Shown one piece after another: positions 34,031-46,400 of a stretch of DNA of 64,000 nucleotides. The position numbers and the translations under genes are program-made. The stretch lies in NCBI GenBank assembly GCA_030248065.1, contig JASAMV010005349.1, positions 112,940-176,939 of the forward strand. Direction: 5' to 3'. The DNA comes from Rhynchonema sp. JSB1_4. Its lineage: Eukaryota; Nematoda; Chromadorea; Monhysterida; Xyalidae. Every line of letters begins with the position of its first letter. The first letter of the stretch is position 1. Under the pieces are notes generated by a model, which saw nothing but the letters and a program-made list of their open reading frames with translations, did no database searches and had not been told where the DNA came from.

Positions 34031-36307
34031 TCAACGTCTGGTCTTGCGCGATTTGGCACGTTTGGTTCTGCGCCTTCTCGTGCGCTCGCGACTGTCTTCG
34101 TCTGTCTCTCGTTCTGTGTTCCCACGTTCGCTCTCTCTGAATAAGAACGAGAAAGAACCGAGTCCTGTCTTAAGCTTCATAAGTTTCCAAGTTTTGTGGT
34201 ACAGCTGTGTATCTAACCGTCCCTTTTCGGTGTCTCCAGACTGTCTTATTTTCTTTCCACCTTCCTTTATCGTCCTCCGTCCCACTCCCACTGCGACCAG
34301 AATCAGTACAATCGCCAAGCACCCTGTGATTTAGTACTGTGTTGTAGTATTGGATACCTGGGAGCACTTTCTATTTCATACAATAAAAACTTACAAATTG
34401 TAGTCAAAAGTTACAAGCAATTGTAAATCCACTTTCCACAATAATTTTGTATCCAGTTACTATTTTTGTAGCTGGATACAATAGAGCAAAAAAATGTTTC
34501 GATGGCACGATTTTCTTTCGCTTAGGCAACATGAAAACGCATGTTTGATGAAATTAGTTTCCAATAAATTGCTTCTATAGATGATAAACATTATTTAAAA
34601 AATCGGGCCCGGGTCAAATAATGGATAAACAATCAAATTGTGTCGAGTTAGGACGGTCCCACCGGTGTGCACCCAGCTACAATTTTTCTCTTTCTTACAA
34701 TGCGAGTTACAAAATTTTCTTTTGTAGCTGGATACAATTGTACCCAGTTACAATTGTAACTTCTTACAATTGTATCACTCACAATTGCAACTGCGTGAAG
34801 TGAGTTTTGTACCTGGGTACAAATTGTAGCGTTTTTTTTGTAAGAACTTACAATTTGTATCAAATAGAAAGTGCTCCCAGATCTGAGTTGATACTGTGCC
34901 CAAGAATCAGCAGCATTGTGAGTTGGTGTTTTTTTCGACAAAATATTGTACCACATATTTCTACCTGCAAGCGCAGCACAAGCCGCGCATTGCATTTAAG
35001 GGGTTTAAGTGAAGAAATTCGCGTCAAAGATGGGGTTACCAACCAACACAGGCTACGATGAGCATTACAGTCGGCCAGTGAGCTGCCGCATTGTTGGTTG
35101 ACGCAGCTAAAAATCAGAATTATTTTAGTTTTGATAAAGCGTGAAAAGGGCACGAATAACCTGGCTCACAGGTGACCTTCGGCGACCACCCACCCTCGTC
35201 ACAGGTGATGTTGTGTTGGTTCACATGTCCATCGTCAGTGACACAACGTACGATCAGGCTGCTGTCCAAAAGGTAGTGGTCGACTTGACTGACGTCCGTT
35301 GTGTAATCGGAACCGGGGTGCAGTTTGGGTGGACGTTGGCAGGCTGGGGAAAATAAATGCATGATAAATGAAGATAATTGTACGTACCAGCCGCGAACCA
35401 GGGTATGGGAGCTTCTAATGGGTTGCCGATGCTATGCATCCGCGGACGGTGGAGATTGAACTTTGTCATTTTTTGTTTGGATGAGTTTTTGTGATAGAAT
35501 TGTGGCACTTATGAAATGTTGATCAACGCATAAGTTCCTGCTTGGAGAAACGTTTACGCTGTTTTCATGTTAGTGCGCCTACTCTCTCCCAAAGTTCAGT
35601 TCAGACATGCATAAAAGTGGACAAACTCCAGGTCCGGCAGAAGTTGATGCTGTGCCCAAGAACACACAAAGGTCAAACGGACTTTTAATGGGGGTGAACT
35701 GGCAGACAAATGCATATTCCATGTCGCATAACTGTTGTACAAAATTTTCGATGAATGCGCCAGTGTTTGGAAACCGTGGCTTGCAGTTCCATAGTTGTTC
35801 ACAATTTTTCGTCTCTGGGTTTGGCACCACCCAAATTGCATCCATTGCGTGATAATTGTTTCCGTATTTCCCACAGTCCGTTCCGTATTTCTGCATTTTA
35901 AACAAAACTGAGAAGTTCAACTTAAAAACTTGAAGTTGAAGCAAAAACCTTACAAAATCGTCGAGAAATGGGTTCGGTCCGTTGGGCTTGGCGATTGCCA
36001 GTCGACCTTTACCGAATCCACGCACTGTCTGGTCGTTTTTGCACGCTTCGGTGGCATTCACAAATGGGAGAGCATTGGCGCCGTCAAATTTGTAGCAGAT
36101 CGGGATTGAGTCAGCTGAAAGGAGTTTACAAAAAAACACCGAGTGTTTTTCCTTAGAATATATTTACATTTACATACTTGCGTCAATTTTCAGATGATAC
36201 TGTATTTTGCTGTGTTCGTCCACTTTCCTGCATCCGTGTGGTGCGGTCACGGAGCAGCAACCGAAGATAATCGTCAGAAAAAGGGTCGTTTTGTCAGAAC
36301 GGATCAT
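34031..36307 (-). CDS. membrane CTLD-sushi protein, paralogue of 27808-29825
   Basis: Six exons: 36307-36178, 36114-35954, 35890-35683, 35343-35161, 35106-35044, 34323-34031. They total 1038 nt (345 aa). The leader is KTTLFLTIIFGCC. The CTLD shows ICYKF, EACKND, GRLAIA, AIWVVP, CEQLWNC, and ends FVCQF. The sushi module has CQRPP, LIVRC, ITCDE, WSPKVTC. The TM helix is split by an intron (HWPTVMLIVACVG, then CLAIVLILVAVGV). The cytoplasmic tail is long and rich in Arg, Lys and Glu, ending in an R/K cluster. Exon 1 is 130 nt as in the paralogue. The intron before the last exon is enlarged to 720 bp by an inverted-repeat element. Together with 30354-33528 it forms the second copy of the gene pair. 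Confidence 0.8.
34358..34880. repeat. 523-bp inverted element, CTGGGAGCACTTTCTATTT ends
   Basis: The ends CTGGGAGCACTTTCTATTT and AAATAGAAAGTGCTCCCAG are exact complements. The interior is a series of TTACAATTGTA/GTATCCAGC-type palindromic repeats (TACAATTG recurs many times). Inserted in the TM intron of the CTLD-sushi gene. Confidence 0.9.
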
Positions 36308-39300
36308 GACGATATGGTCGAGTTGCCCGATAGGTAAACTGGGAAAGAATTCTTGTGAAAAAGTTGAGAACTACGTTTTTAAATGCATTAAAGCTGCGCA
36401 GGTGAAAATGTCGAATGCTCAGAATTTCTTTTGAAAAGTTGAATTTGGCCTCTCTGTCCAGCATTGCCCAGTGTTAATTCCTGCAGTGAGTGAGTGAGTT
36501 AAGCCCAAGTCATCTCGTTTGTGTCACGCGTGGCGGGGCAAACAAACTCAAAGAAACGAAAAGCAACAAAAAACTAATATTGCTGACAATGCTTTGTCGC
36601 TTGTTCTTCCCCCGTGAGTCGTCGTGTCGCTTCCACTTCTAAGACCACCTTTCAATGAATACAGCATTAGTCATCATCAAGGAGCAACTTGTCTTCTCTT
36701 TAGTTGTATGGACGGTTTGTGCAAGTGTAATTTCAACATCATTTCTTTCAGTATGACTGGACAGGCCGAGACCCAGCCTTTATTTGAATCTGAGCGTATC
36801 GCTTCACATTTCGAGTCGTGACTCATTTCTCGTGCCAACAGTCAAGCGTCTCTGTAGTGACCCTCTTAGTAGGACTCTTTTTATGGTGACAAATTTGTCA
36901 GGTCCGGAATTTTTACGTGTATAATAGTAACTCCCGTTGTAGTGGAAATTTCTTTATTGTGTTGTTTTGAATTCTGTGTGGCACCTTCACTAATGAAACC
37001 TCTCTCCTTATAGTGACAAAAAGTCTGATCCAACGCGGGACAAGCACCAAAAATGGTTTACCACCTGGCACAATTGATAGAAAACTCCAGCTCCAACACC
37101 ACACTTTTTGTCTGTTCTTGGTATTATGATGTTGTTTCTGCAATTTTATGGCTCAAATAGTGATGGTCCACAAAACGCACTGTTCCACATTCAGTCTCGT
37201 CACATGCAAAATCTGTCCTAACATGTGAACATGCAGCAAACTGTTTACAATTGAAATTCTTCATAGTGATAAAATTGACCGAGTCCCGGTTGTGTCACTG
37301 TGAACAGCGGCGACTGTACTAATATTCTCCCTTGTTTTCGCTGTTCCCGCGAGCACAAATAAATACAAGTACAGGTTCGGTATGTATTTGGAGCACGGTT
37401 ATTATTAGAATGCCCGCGTGGCGTGCGCGCGTTTGAAATTGTCTGGCTTATTCGTTGGCGCGCGCTCGCTTGGCAAGTAAAATTGTTGAAGTTGTGCCAA
37501 AATATTTTTGCATAAACCAAGACTGTGCCCCTTTTCTGACAAAGTCAGACGCCATATAATTTTTCGACGCCAAATTTTGTTGGCTCGGTGCCTATCAGCT
37601 GATCTTTCGTTAAAGTTTCTTTCCGGTTGTGCTTTTTTCTGTTTTGTGCTTATCAGCTTAGTTTTGACTGGCTAAGCAAGTGATATTGCAACGTCATGGT
37701 TCCTTGAACTTTAAAAATTATACTGTCGCATGACACGACCATATTTTTAAAAAAAATTCTATTTTTACCTTTACTGACATGACGATGGAGATTTGCCACC
37801 ATTTTCAGCTGGATTACTGTGACAACACATAATGACATTGCGATTAATAACGATCATCTGTTTGTAATAGAAAATTTGGGATCCAAATTCACTTGCCAGT
37901 TGTCAGTTTCTAAGTGTATTTCCATGGTGCCAGGGTTATTGAATATTCTTGATTTTCTGCAGTTCCACAGTGTTTTCGTTTCGTTACGGCACAAAATGGC
38001 ATGCTTATGAATGATATCATGAAATCACATTCATTCTTTTTGAAAAGTTATAGTTGCTCTCAATTGTAGACTACGGTACCACCACAACTGACAGAAACGT
38101 TTGCCGTCTTCAAAAAAATGTTCCACCCAGCCTTCAAGCGCCGAGAGAATAGCGAAAAATTTTGATACTCTGTCTCCTGTGGGAGAGACAGCTCGTTGTT
38201 TACGCGTATGTTGGTTTCAAGGCGACGTAAACAACGTCATGTGATCTGATCAGATGGTTTGGGCTCATGTGCCTTGTCGGGCTGCGTAACATGAAACAAA
38301 ATTGGATTGGCTCTTTTATTCAACGCTGATTACTCCTGCCCATAACCAACTCAATGTTCAGGTTTTGCGTTCAGAACATGAAGCAAGTAAAATATGGACC
38401 CGATCCAACAAATATAAGAGTCCGAATGGTGTTTTGTGTCTCATGTATTTCCATGCGTCTCCACAGTGCATGAGCTAATGTGGCATCATGGTGAAACAAA
38501 GAAAAATTCACGCGGGAAATGAAACAACGCGAAACGACCCACGTGGAACAAGGGCAGTGCGCTTGAAATAATGATGAGTGTTCCCGTGTGGGCAGGCGAA
38601 TTGGGCAAAAAATGCGGCCTGCGCTTGAGCACATGACAAATTTGGGACAGGCAAAGCAAACCGCACCCTTCTCTGTTTGTTGTTTTGAATCAAACATACT
38701 GGCTTTCGAGACGAAACTGAACCCACATTGAAGCGATTCAGCTCGATTGCGAAACCCCAGCTGCTTTGTGTGGCGCGAGCTTTTGTTTTCTTCACAGCCG
38801 AAAGAGACATAATCATGATGACACATGGTTTAATCCAACGTTTCTGTTTTTCAATATCACAACCTTCGCACGCATCAATCTTTGAATCAGGTGGTCAAGG
38901 GCAAAATGCCAGACATAACCCGTCGTCAGTTTCCAGGTCCGTGTTGAGATTACCGCCAAATTTTCAATCCAAATAACCGAGTGCGGCAATCACGAATTAC
39001 GTAAGTCCACCTTCACGACTGGCGACCTTCAAAATTCTTTCGCGAAACCACAAGAGTGTTCTGCCCATCGCCAGGGAATAACGCACTTTTGCTAACCTTT
39101 CGCACATTAATAACAAGTCCTATGCGGAGTTTTTGAGCTTTATTTTTACTGACCTTCACACACAGACCAATTCGGCATTATTTTGGTGCATCAGAAGTTT
39201 ATGAGCTTCAGAAGTGGCGCTTGTCCCTTCTTCAAGCAAAAGAACACATAATTTCCAGTGGAAATTGTTGCAAAAAACAAGCACACTTTAAACAACAATC

Positions 39301-41269
39301 GGTGGTGCTGTTTTCCACCCACCATGACATTTCGCAAAAAGCATTTGGAGCGCAGCCAAGCCAAAAAACCGTCGCCCCCCATTGTGAAACACGCACAGCG
39401 CACAAATACAAGAGAAGAAACTCGTATGCAGGCAGCCTTAGGATGTCCGTTCTGGCACCACAGCAGTTAGGTCTTTTGTTTTCCTCAAGCTGCTTTAAAC
39501 TAGGTGACTCGCCGGGACCGATTTTCAGAAAGGTGCCACATGACATTCCGGGAAAAATTAAAATCGGTTTTCGATTCAAGCACGTCTGAAACGAGTGCAC
39601 TCATCCTCCCCGCACCATATTCGTGCCCGAGCCCTGGTAGTGCCCATTGTGTGACTATGACTAACAACGTCATGTACATAGAAGCAGCAGGCGAGGGAGC
39701 TGCCTATAACAGAGCACACGTAGGGCAAGAACGTTCGAAACGGCCTTGGTTCGATGCATACCACACCATGTACATTTGTGTACGCACTGGGTGGTGTTTT
39801 TTGCGCGGAGCAAGCTGTAGGCAGGCAGGCAGCTCGCTGTTTTACATTTTTGCCTAAGGTTGATGTTGGGTGCTTGCGTCAGGTTTTCTCTCCCTTTCCG
39901 AACGGGAGAGTATGTGTGTTTACGTGTGTGTTTTCGAAACACTACGCGCAGACTTATTCAATTTGGTCACGGTGACGATAACATTCTCTGTGTGATGATA
40001 CATTTTCGAATCAAAGCAGAAAATGACGTTCTTCTTTCTTTTCCCAGTTTTTGATCAGTTACCTCGGGCCCTCTTCTTGTTTTGTCTTCATCAGGATGCT
40101 TTCTGTTTGGAGTTTTTTGCTCAAGCCCCAGCAAGGCAGAATTCTGCTCAGCTATAATTTAGGTGTGCTGCACAAGGCATCATTTCTGTTTGATAATACA
40201 GAGTATGGTATACTCTTGTTTACGATTTTTCGCGTGAGAAACGAATAGATAAACGAAAATCTGGCGTCCGGGCTGTTTTAGGTTTTTGTTTTTTTATTCA
40301 TGTTCACCGTTCATTGAAGTGCGCTCTCCGTTGAGTAAAGCCAGGGAGTAAAACCACCGCTGCTGCTGCATATTTTCAATGGCGCTTTCTCGGTGTTGAG
40401 TGGCTTCACGTAAACAATCCGTCGCTGAAACGTTTGCGTGGGACGGCTGTCAACGCAACGCAGCACCTGTTGTTCAGTGGAAATAAAAAATTAGCTTTAG
40501 TTCCGACGAAGTTCGTTTTTGCGGCTGACGTGTGCCTTAAAATTACTGAACTTTAGCCCTTACCCGTTACGTCAGCTTTTTTCATACAAAAACTTGCGTT
40601 GCAAGTCTCTGGTTGACAACACGAAGTGCCAGACTCTTGTCAAAATTGTTATCAGGGAGGATGTTCTGCATCCGATGATTAATGCTCCTGTTTATTTGCA
40701 CGCTGTTGTATAGTTATTTCCCTTCGGGCCAATTTGGTTCCCCGATTTACGAATTGACGACATCCAAGGCTTTTAGTTTTGACATCCGTACATGGGTTAT
40801 GCATCGGTGTTGTTTATTTGAACTTTTCGTAAACAACCACATAGATTGTTGACAAAGCGCCCAAATTTTTTAATGCGCACGCAGATTGTTTATATTTGAC
40901 GCCCAGAGTTCAGTGCACGCTGGGTGGAGAATTTTAGGGCACAAAATTGCGCCGTTCGCGCATAATCGCATTGTTTCAACAACAACAGGTGCGATGTGAG
41001 AGAGCTCCTTTTGGCAGCAAATAATGACTCATCCAATATAAAATGTGGTTTTTACGAATAGTAGGTACTGTACCATCAAAATATCCCACTTTTGTTAAAA
41101 CTAATGTTCAATTTTATTGTGTACCAGTGTGCCCACTTATTCCAACTTGTGTACACTATGATATGCTAGCAGCATTCAGTCTAAAAATATAAATGCGCTT
41201 ATCGGAATCAAGAGGACAAAATAAAATTTTAGTGAAACAGCTGTGGCACAGATAAACGATGTCATCTTA

Positions 41270-41649
41270 AGGGCGGACTTAGGTTGAACACGGAAACCGG
41301 AACACGGAAATATTTCCGTGTTCCGTGAATATTTTGGAGAATCACGGAACACGGAAATATTTCCGTGCCACGGAACACGGCAATGATTCAGGCACGCAAA
41401 CGATGCTTTTGCAGTGATGATGACAAAAGCCAGCGTGCTGACGTCAAAAGCCCGCGTGTTGACGCAAACAGCAACAACTATTCACACGGAAATATTTCCG
41501 TGTTCCGTGAAAATAAAAAAACACGGAACACGGAACCCGGAAATATTTCCGTGCCACGGAAATATTTCCGTGCACGGAAATCCACGAAACTGGTTCGTGT
41601 GTAAATTATTTCCGTGTTCCGGTTTCCGTGTTCAACCTAAGTTCGCCCT
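41270..41649. repeat. 380-bp inverted element rich in ACGGAAATATTTCCGTG
   Basis: Ends AGGGCGGACTTAGGTTGAAC and GTTCAACCTAAGTTCGCCCT, then CACGGAAACCGGAACACGG on both sides. The interior iterates the self-complementary word CACGGAAATATTTCCGTG at least four times, so many hairpins are possible. The AGGGCG terminus recalls that of the GC-rich element at 11969. Confidence 0.9.
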
Positions 41650-42482
41650 AACAAAACCAATTTTTTCTATGGCGTGATCCATACACTGGTCGTTACACAG
41701 GTTCAAAAAAACAACATCAATGCAATATTTAAAACTATCCGCTACATTCATATATTTCAGAAGGGGGTGCCTTGCACTGCTATTGATACTGCACTTCATG
41801 TTTTCAATTTGCAGCAGCAGATTGTGCTTGCGTGTTTTGAAAATTATTGTTGGTTACGAGCCAATCTCATTGCATACGTACATATGTAACTATGTAACTT
41901 GATCGAAAGCGTTTCCTTGTTTTCATGACACAAATTCAAGCTGTTTTTGCTCTCTATTTTCGAACAGAGCAAAACGGTGAATGGAATGTGTTTCGAAACA
42001 GGTGTCCACCGTCTTAGTTTCTGCCAGTTCACAAAATGATTGCACAAAGCAACCTGTTTGTGGTTTGGTAAAATGAGCGTTGTGCTCGGTATTTTACTGA
42101 GCAGGTGTTTGTGCACGTTATAGTACACACTTCTTTTTATAGAGAAAATGATATTATTGTTTTCGCTGTTTTTTCAATGTTACAGAACTCCTGTACTGCT
42201 GTCGCATGCACGGTTGCGGACCCGCAACTTTCTTCTTGTGTGATGACAAAAAGGCCTCACCCCGCATTGCATGTATACTGTATGTGTGATAAGTGAGCTG
42301 GGGCTCCATGCCCACAACGTTATGCACCGCAACCCTAACCGAACATAATTTACAGCTCCACAAAATCATGAAAGTTTTGATGGTGGGCTTAGTCCACTGC
42401 TGTGCCGTGGTCTTTCGTTTGTGCGCACATGACCCAGCAGAACTTGGCACAAACTTTTACATGTAGGTGCATGTGTAACTAT

Positions 42483-42512
42483 ATGTATATGTATGTATGT
42501 ATGTATGTATGT
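42483..42512. repeat. (TATG)n microsatellite
   Basis: Tetranucleotide run of about seven units, slightly interrupted at its left edge. Confidence 0.9.
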
Positions 42513-43494
42513 AGGTCTGTGTGCTAAACTGTGGCAGGCGAATCTAACATCGGTAGTGTATCCATAGCGATATCTGTATACTGAAAAGTATAGCCTGGCA
42601 ATTGGAGCCTTGTTACTATGTTTATTTTCATTCAAGTTTGTGCGTGCAGGGAGATAAATAATCATGTTAAACTATAACTATACATACTGTACATACAAAC
42701 GCACTTTTCTTTTACAATACCTGGAAAATTATAGGATCTGTTGGAGTTGGACCTTTGATAAAAAGAAGTCGAGCTCGAGATCAAATCTTATCCTGTGTGT
42801 TTGTGCTTCGAATCCCAGATATCTGGGTTCACCTTTCATGCTGCTGACACCATTGTCCGGCAGACAACACATCCAGGGATGGAGGCGTAATATTGATGGC
42901 AAAGTTAGCGAACTAATACATACATAATTATAACAAATTTTAGCTTTCTTAGGGTGTTTCTGCTATGAGCTGATCACACACGACGGCAGACAGATCACAA
43001 ACCGAGCCGTCATACTGCCTGCTGATCGCAAATGCAGTGCAGCTGGGCGGGACAGCCTTGTGTCATAAACAGTTCAATGCATAATACACTTTTCTGGAAT
43101 GTTCTGGAACAATCTGGAAAATATTGAACCTCGGTCACTTTGTTTACCGGTCACCCACATACCGAGGCTACCACCCATGTAAAGTGGTGGTCACACTTGT
43201 CTGCGGCTGCATTGACGTCACTGTCCCATGTGTGCATAGCCCTTGGTTACCTAATTTAAATTTCTTGTCACGTGAGATTAGTTCTGTGATAGAAACCCAG
43301 TCAGCCCGAAAGTTATTGCTTCGTTTCCAGACAACCATGCTGCGTTTCGTTGGTGTTTAGCTGCACGGTTGCCATAGTTTTATCACATGAGCAGCACACA
43401 GACCAGAACTTACTTTAATCTTTTGGATTATCTTGCTGTGAAAAACGCAATCGATTGAAATTTCAGACGAAAAGCTAAAAAACAAAAAACCAAA

Positions 43495-46400
43495 ATGTCG
43501 GAGTGCATCCACGTCGAGATTCCTCCGCATTCCTCAGCCAACAGTTCGGCTAACAGCCCGTCAGACAATTCCAGTGATTCAAGTGGCAACGACTTTGATT
43601 ATTCAATGGCTATGTATCCAGCAGCATCCACCGCGCACCAAAATGTCCATCTCACTCCCCCTTACTCACCATATCATCAACATCATCAGAATAACGAGCA
43701 GGAGCAACCCGAGTCAGGTATGGGAGACACGATTTTGAAGGGTTCTATTTCAAAATTCTACTTTATTCGGCATGCAATCTGCCTTCTTAAATTCGTCATT
43801 TTTAATCACTGTGAAGAATGCTATTATCAAAAGTGGGTATTATGAGATTAACGGCTTGTTGGGGACCAAAATAGCGTTAAAAGATATATGTATGCACTCA
43901 TTATATTAATAAGAAGGGTTTAAAGGTGCTGGTTAACAACCCTTCGACCGCGCTTGATCTTGGGGGGTAGTATATATAAACAAAGTTTGGACATCGTGTT
44001 ACTCGACCCTAATCTGGTTAGCCGATTGGTTGCTTCCTGATGTTTCACTGCCACGTTGAAGTTTGCCCCTCGTGAAAAAAACCGAAAAAATTTGAAACGC
44101 TGCTGTGACACGAATAGGCTGTTTCAAAGTTTGACACTAGAGTGACAGCAACCTCCAACAGTGTGCCGAAAACCGCAAAGCACAATAGCTGTTGAAACGT
44201 CCACATTGTTGAATAAAAAAATAAAAGGTTTCAGAAACCTGGCCATTTTTTGTTAGGATTTTCTACTCGTATAATTTTAAGCATCTGTGGTGAGTGAAAT
44301 AAGTTGTCAATTACAAATAAAAATCCCTTAATTATCAAGTTTTTTGTTTGTGCTCCCCAGTTTTCAAAACCCTACACAGCTCACACAATGTTAACCACAA
44401 CATGCGCAAGGCAGCCATTCCACAGCGCACACATACAACAAAGCTTGCCAGCTGAAACATTGCTGTGTTGTCGCTGTGCCGTCTGTGTGTTGTCGTTGTG
44501 TGTGCGCTGTGGAATGGCTGCCTTGCGCATGTTGTGGTAAACATTGTGTGAGCTGTGTAGGGTTTTGAAAACTGGGGAGCACAAACAAAAAACTTGATAA
44601 TTAGAGGATTTTTATTTGTAATTGACAACTTATTTCATTCACCACAGATGCTTAAAATTATACGAGTAGAAAATCCTAACAAAAAATGGCCAGGTTTTTG
44701 AAACCTTTTATTTTTTTATTCAACAATGCGGACGTTTCAACAGCTATTGTGCATTGCGGTTTTCGGCACGCTGTTGGAGGTTGCTGTCACTCTAGTGTCA
44801 AACTTTGAAACAGCCTATTCGTGTCACAGCAGCGTTTCAAATTTTTTCGGTTTTTTTCACGAGGGGCAAACTTCAACGTGGCCGTGAAACATCAGGAAGC
44901 AACCAATCGGCTCACCAGATTAGGGTCGAGTAACACGATGTCCAAACTTTGTTTATATATACTACCCCCCAAGATCAAGCGCGGTCGAAGGGTTGTTAAC
45001 CAGCAGCTTTAATTTAAATAGAGTGAAAGCGTATCACTCAAAATTCTACAATTTTCTGCGTCAGGCCCGAGTTCGAACGCATCAAGCGGCAGCAGCTCAG
45101 CAGGACCAGTGCACCCTTTGTTGATGCACCCCCTGTTCCCGTCCCCAACACAGACCCCCTACAAACGATCCAGTGTGTCGGCGGATCCCGAACCTCCGCA
45201 ACCGTTATCGCCCGTCCACAAACGGTGCAGTGATGAACATACAGGTATTGTGCTTCAAGTGCGAAGAAAATTGATAAAAATACTCGTCAATGAAACGTCA
45301 ACCAGCCAGCCAACTTCTAAGTGGTTTCGAACCCGATGATCGATCAGTCCTGCTGCGGTGACTAGACCTTCGAAGTGACGATATTTCGAGATACACTAAT
45401 TGCCACTAATTTTGTCCAGCGTAGAAATTGATCCCGAACAGCCGGATAATAAACTTGCGCTGCCATACCTTGTGGCATCACAGTGAATCACGAAACATCG
45501 TTAACACAGAAAATCAAGGCAACTCTTATGTGGTCCGATCCGATCACCAAATTTGATGCCGCTCAGTGTGTTGGACGTAAACGTAAAACTTTGACAAACA
45601 GCTCGCTTGAAACATCAACGTTTCATCTCATGTTTTAGCCAACGTCGGTCTACTCTCGGTCTGCACCGCCTTGGACCGACATCACAAAGGGTCCAGAGAT
45701 GACCATCACAGCAACCTGTTGCACCCACCCCATCAGCCCATCACAACTTTGTCACCTGTCAGTCGCGGTAGTGACGACCTGGACCGATCGTCAAGTACGA
45801 CGAGTGAAACATCAGCTGTATGCTCGGTTATGCATCAAACCGTTGACTGCTGTCGACTCCATCTTAATATACTCGACCTGCAACATCAGCCATCCGGATT
45901 CCGAGATATCACTGTTATACATGAGGTGTTGGATTGATCTCAAAAATTTTTGAATGAATAAATTACGTTACATCGATTTCAGTATGTGTAACGAAAACCC
46001 ACCGTGTTGCAGGACTGTGTTGGCCAAGTTACCGTATCCCGAGGGCTGACCATTCCCGAGTGGGCGATCGGCATGACCGGGCGCGAATTTGAAATTCGAA
46101 CGCAATTGAAAGGTACATATATCTTCGATTCAGTGTTGTTCCGGTTTTATACAGAAATTTGCGGTGCTTCCCGTATATTACAGCTGAATCACAATTCTTT
46201 CCAGAAATCCAAGAGCACTATCGAGTGGCCCAAAAGTTCCTGAATCGACTAAAAAGATCCGAGCGTCAACGTCAACGAAAGCGCAAGAAGGCCGCCGCCC
46301 AGCAGTTGACATTACAAATCTCCGACAACAACAATCATCATCATCAAATATCTGCAATCTCATCAGAATCCACAGACGAAAACCAACTAAAACCAGCTGC

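Larger units (their letters stand above)
36310..43494. other. 7.2-kb gene-poor interval
   Basis: Several ORFs of 70-150 codons occur, but none has a recognisable domain, splice support or a second copy. Composition is unremarkable. It may hold upstream regulatory or 5' UTR sequence of the 43.5-kb gene. Contents identified: the inverted element at 41270-41649 and a (TATG)n microsatellite at 42483-42512. Confidence 0.4.

Noticed and set aside
38371..38826. 151-codon minus-strand ORF
   Set aside because: Residue composition is unlike a folded protein; no motif or neighbour support in a gene-poor interval.
39221..39600. Overlapping 122-codon ORFs on both strands
   Set aside because: Fully overlapping frames with neither showing a domain; treated as chance.
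42000..42660. Possible CRISPR-like or satellite array near the TATG run
   Set aside because: Only a short microsatellite; no regularly spaced repeats, and the genome is eukaryotic.
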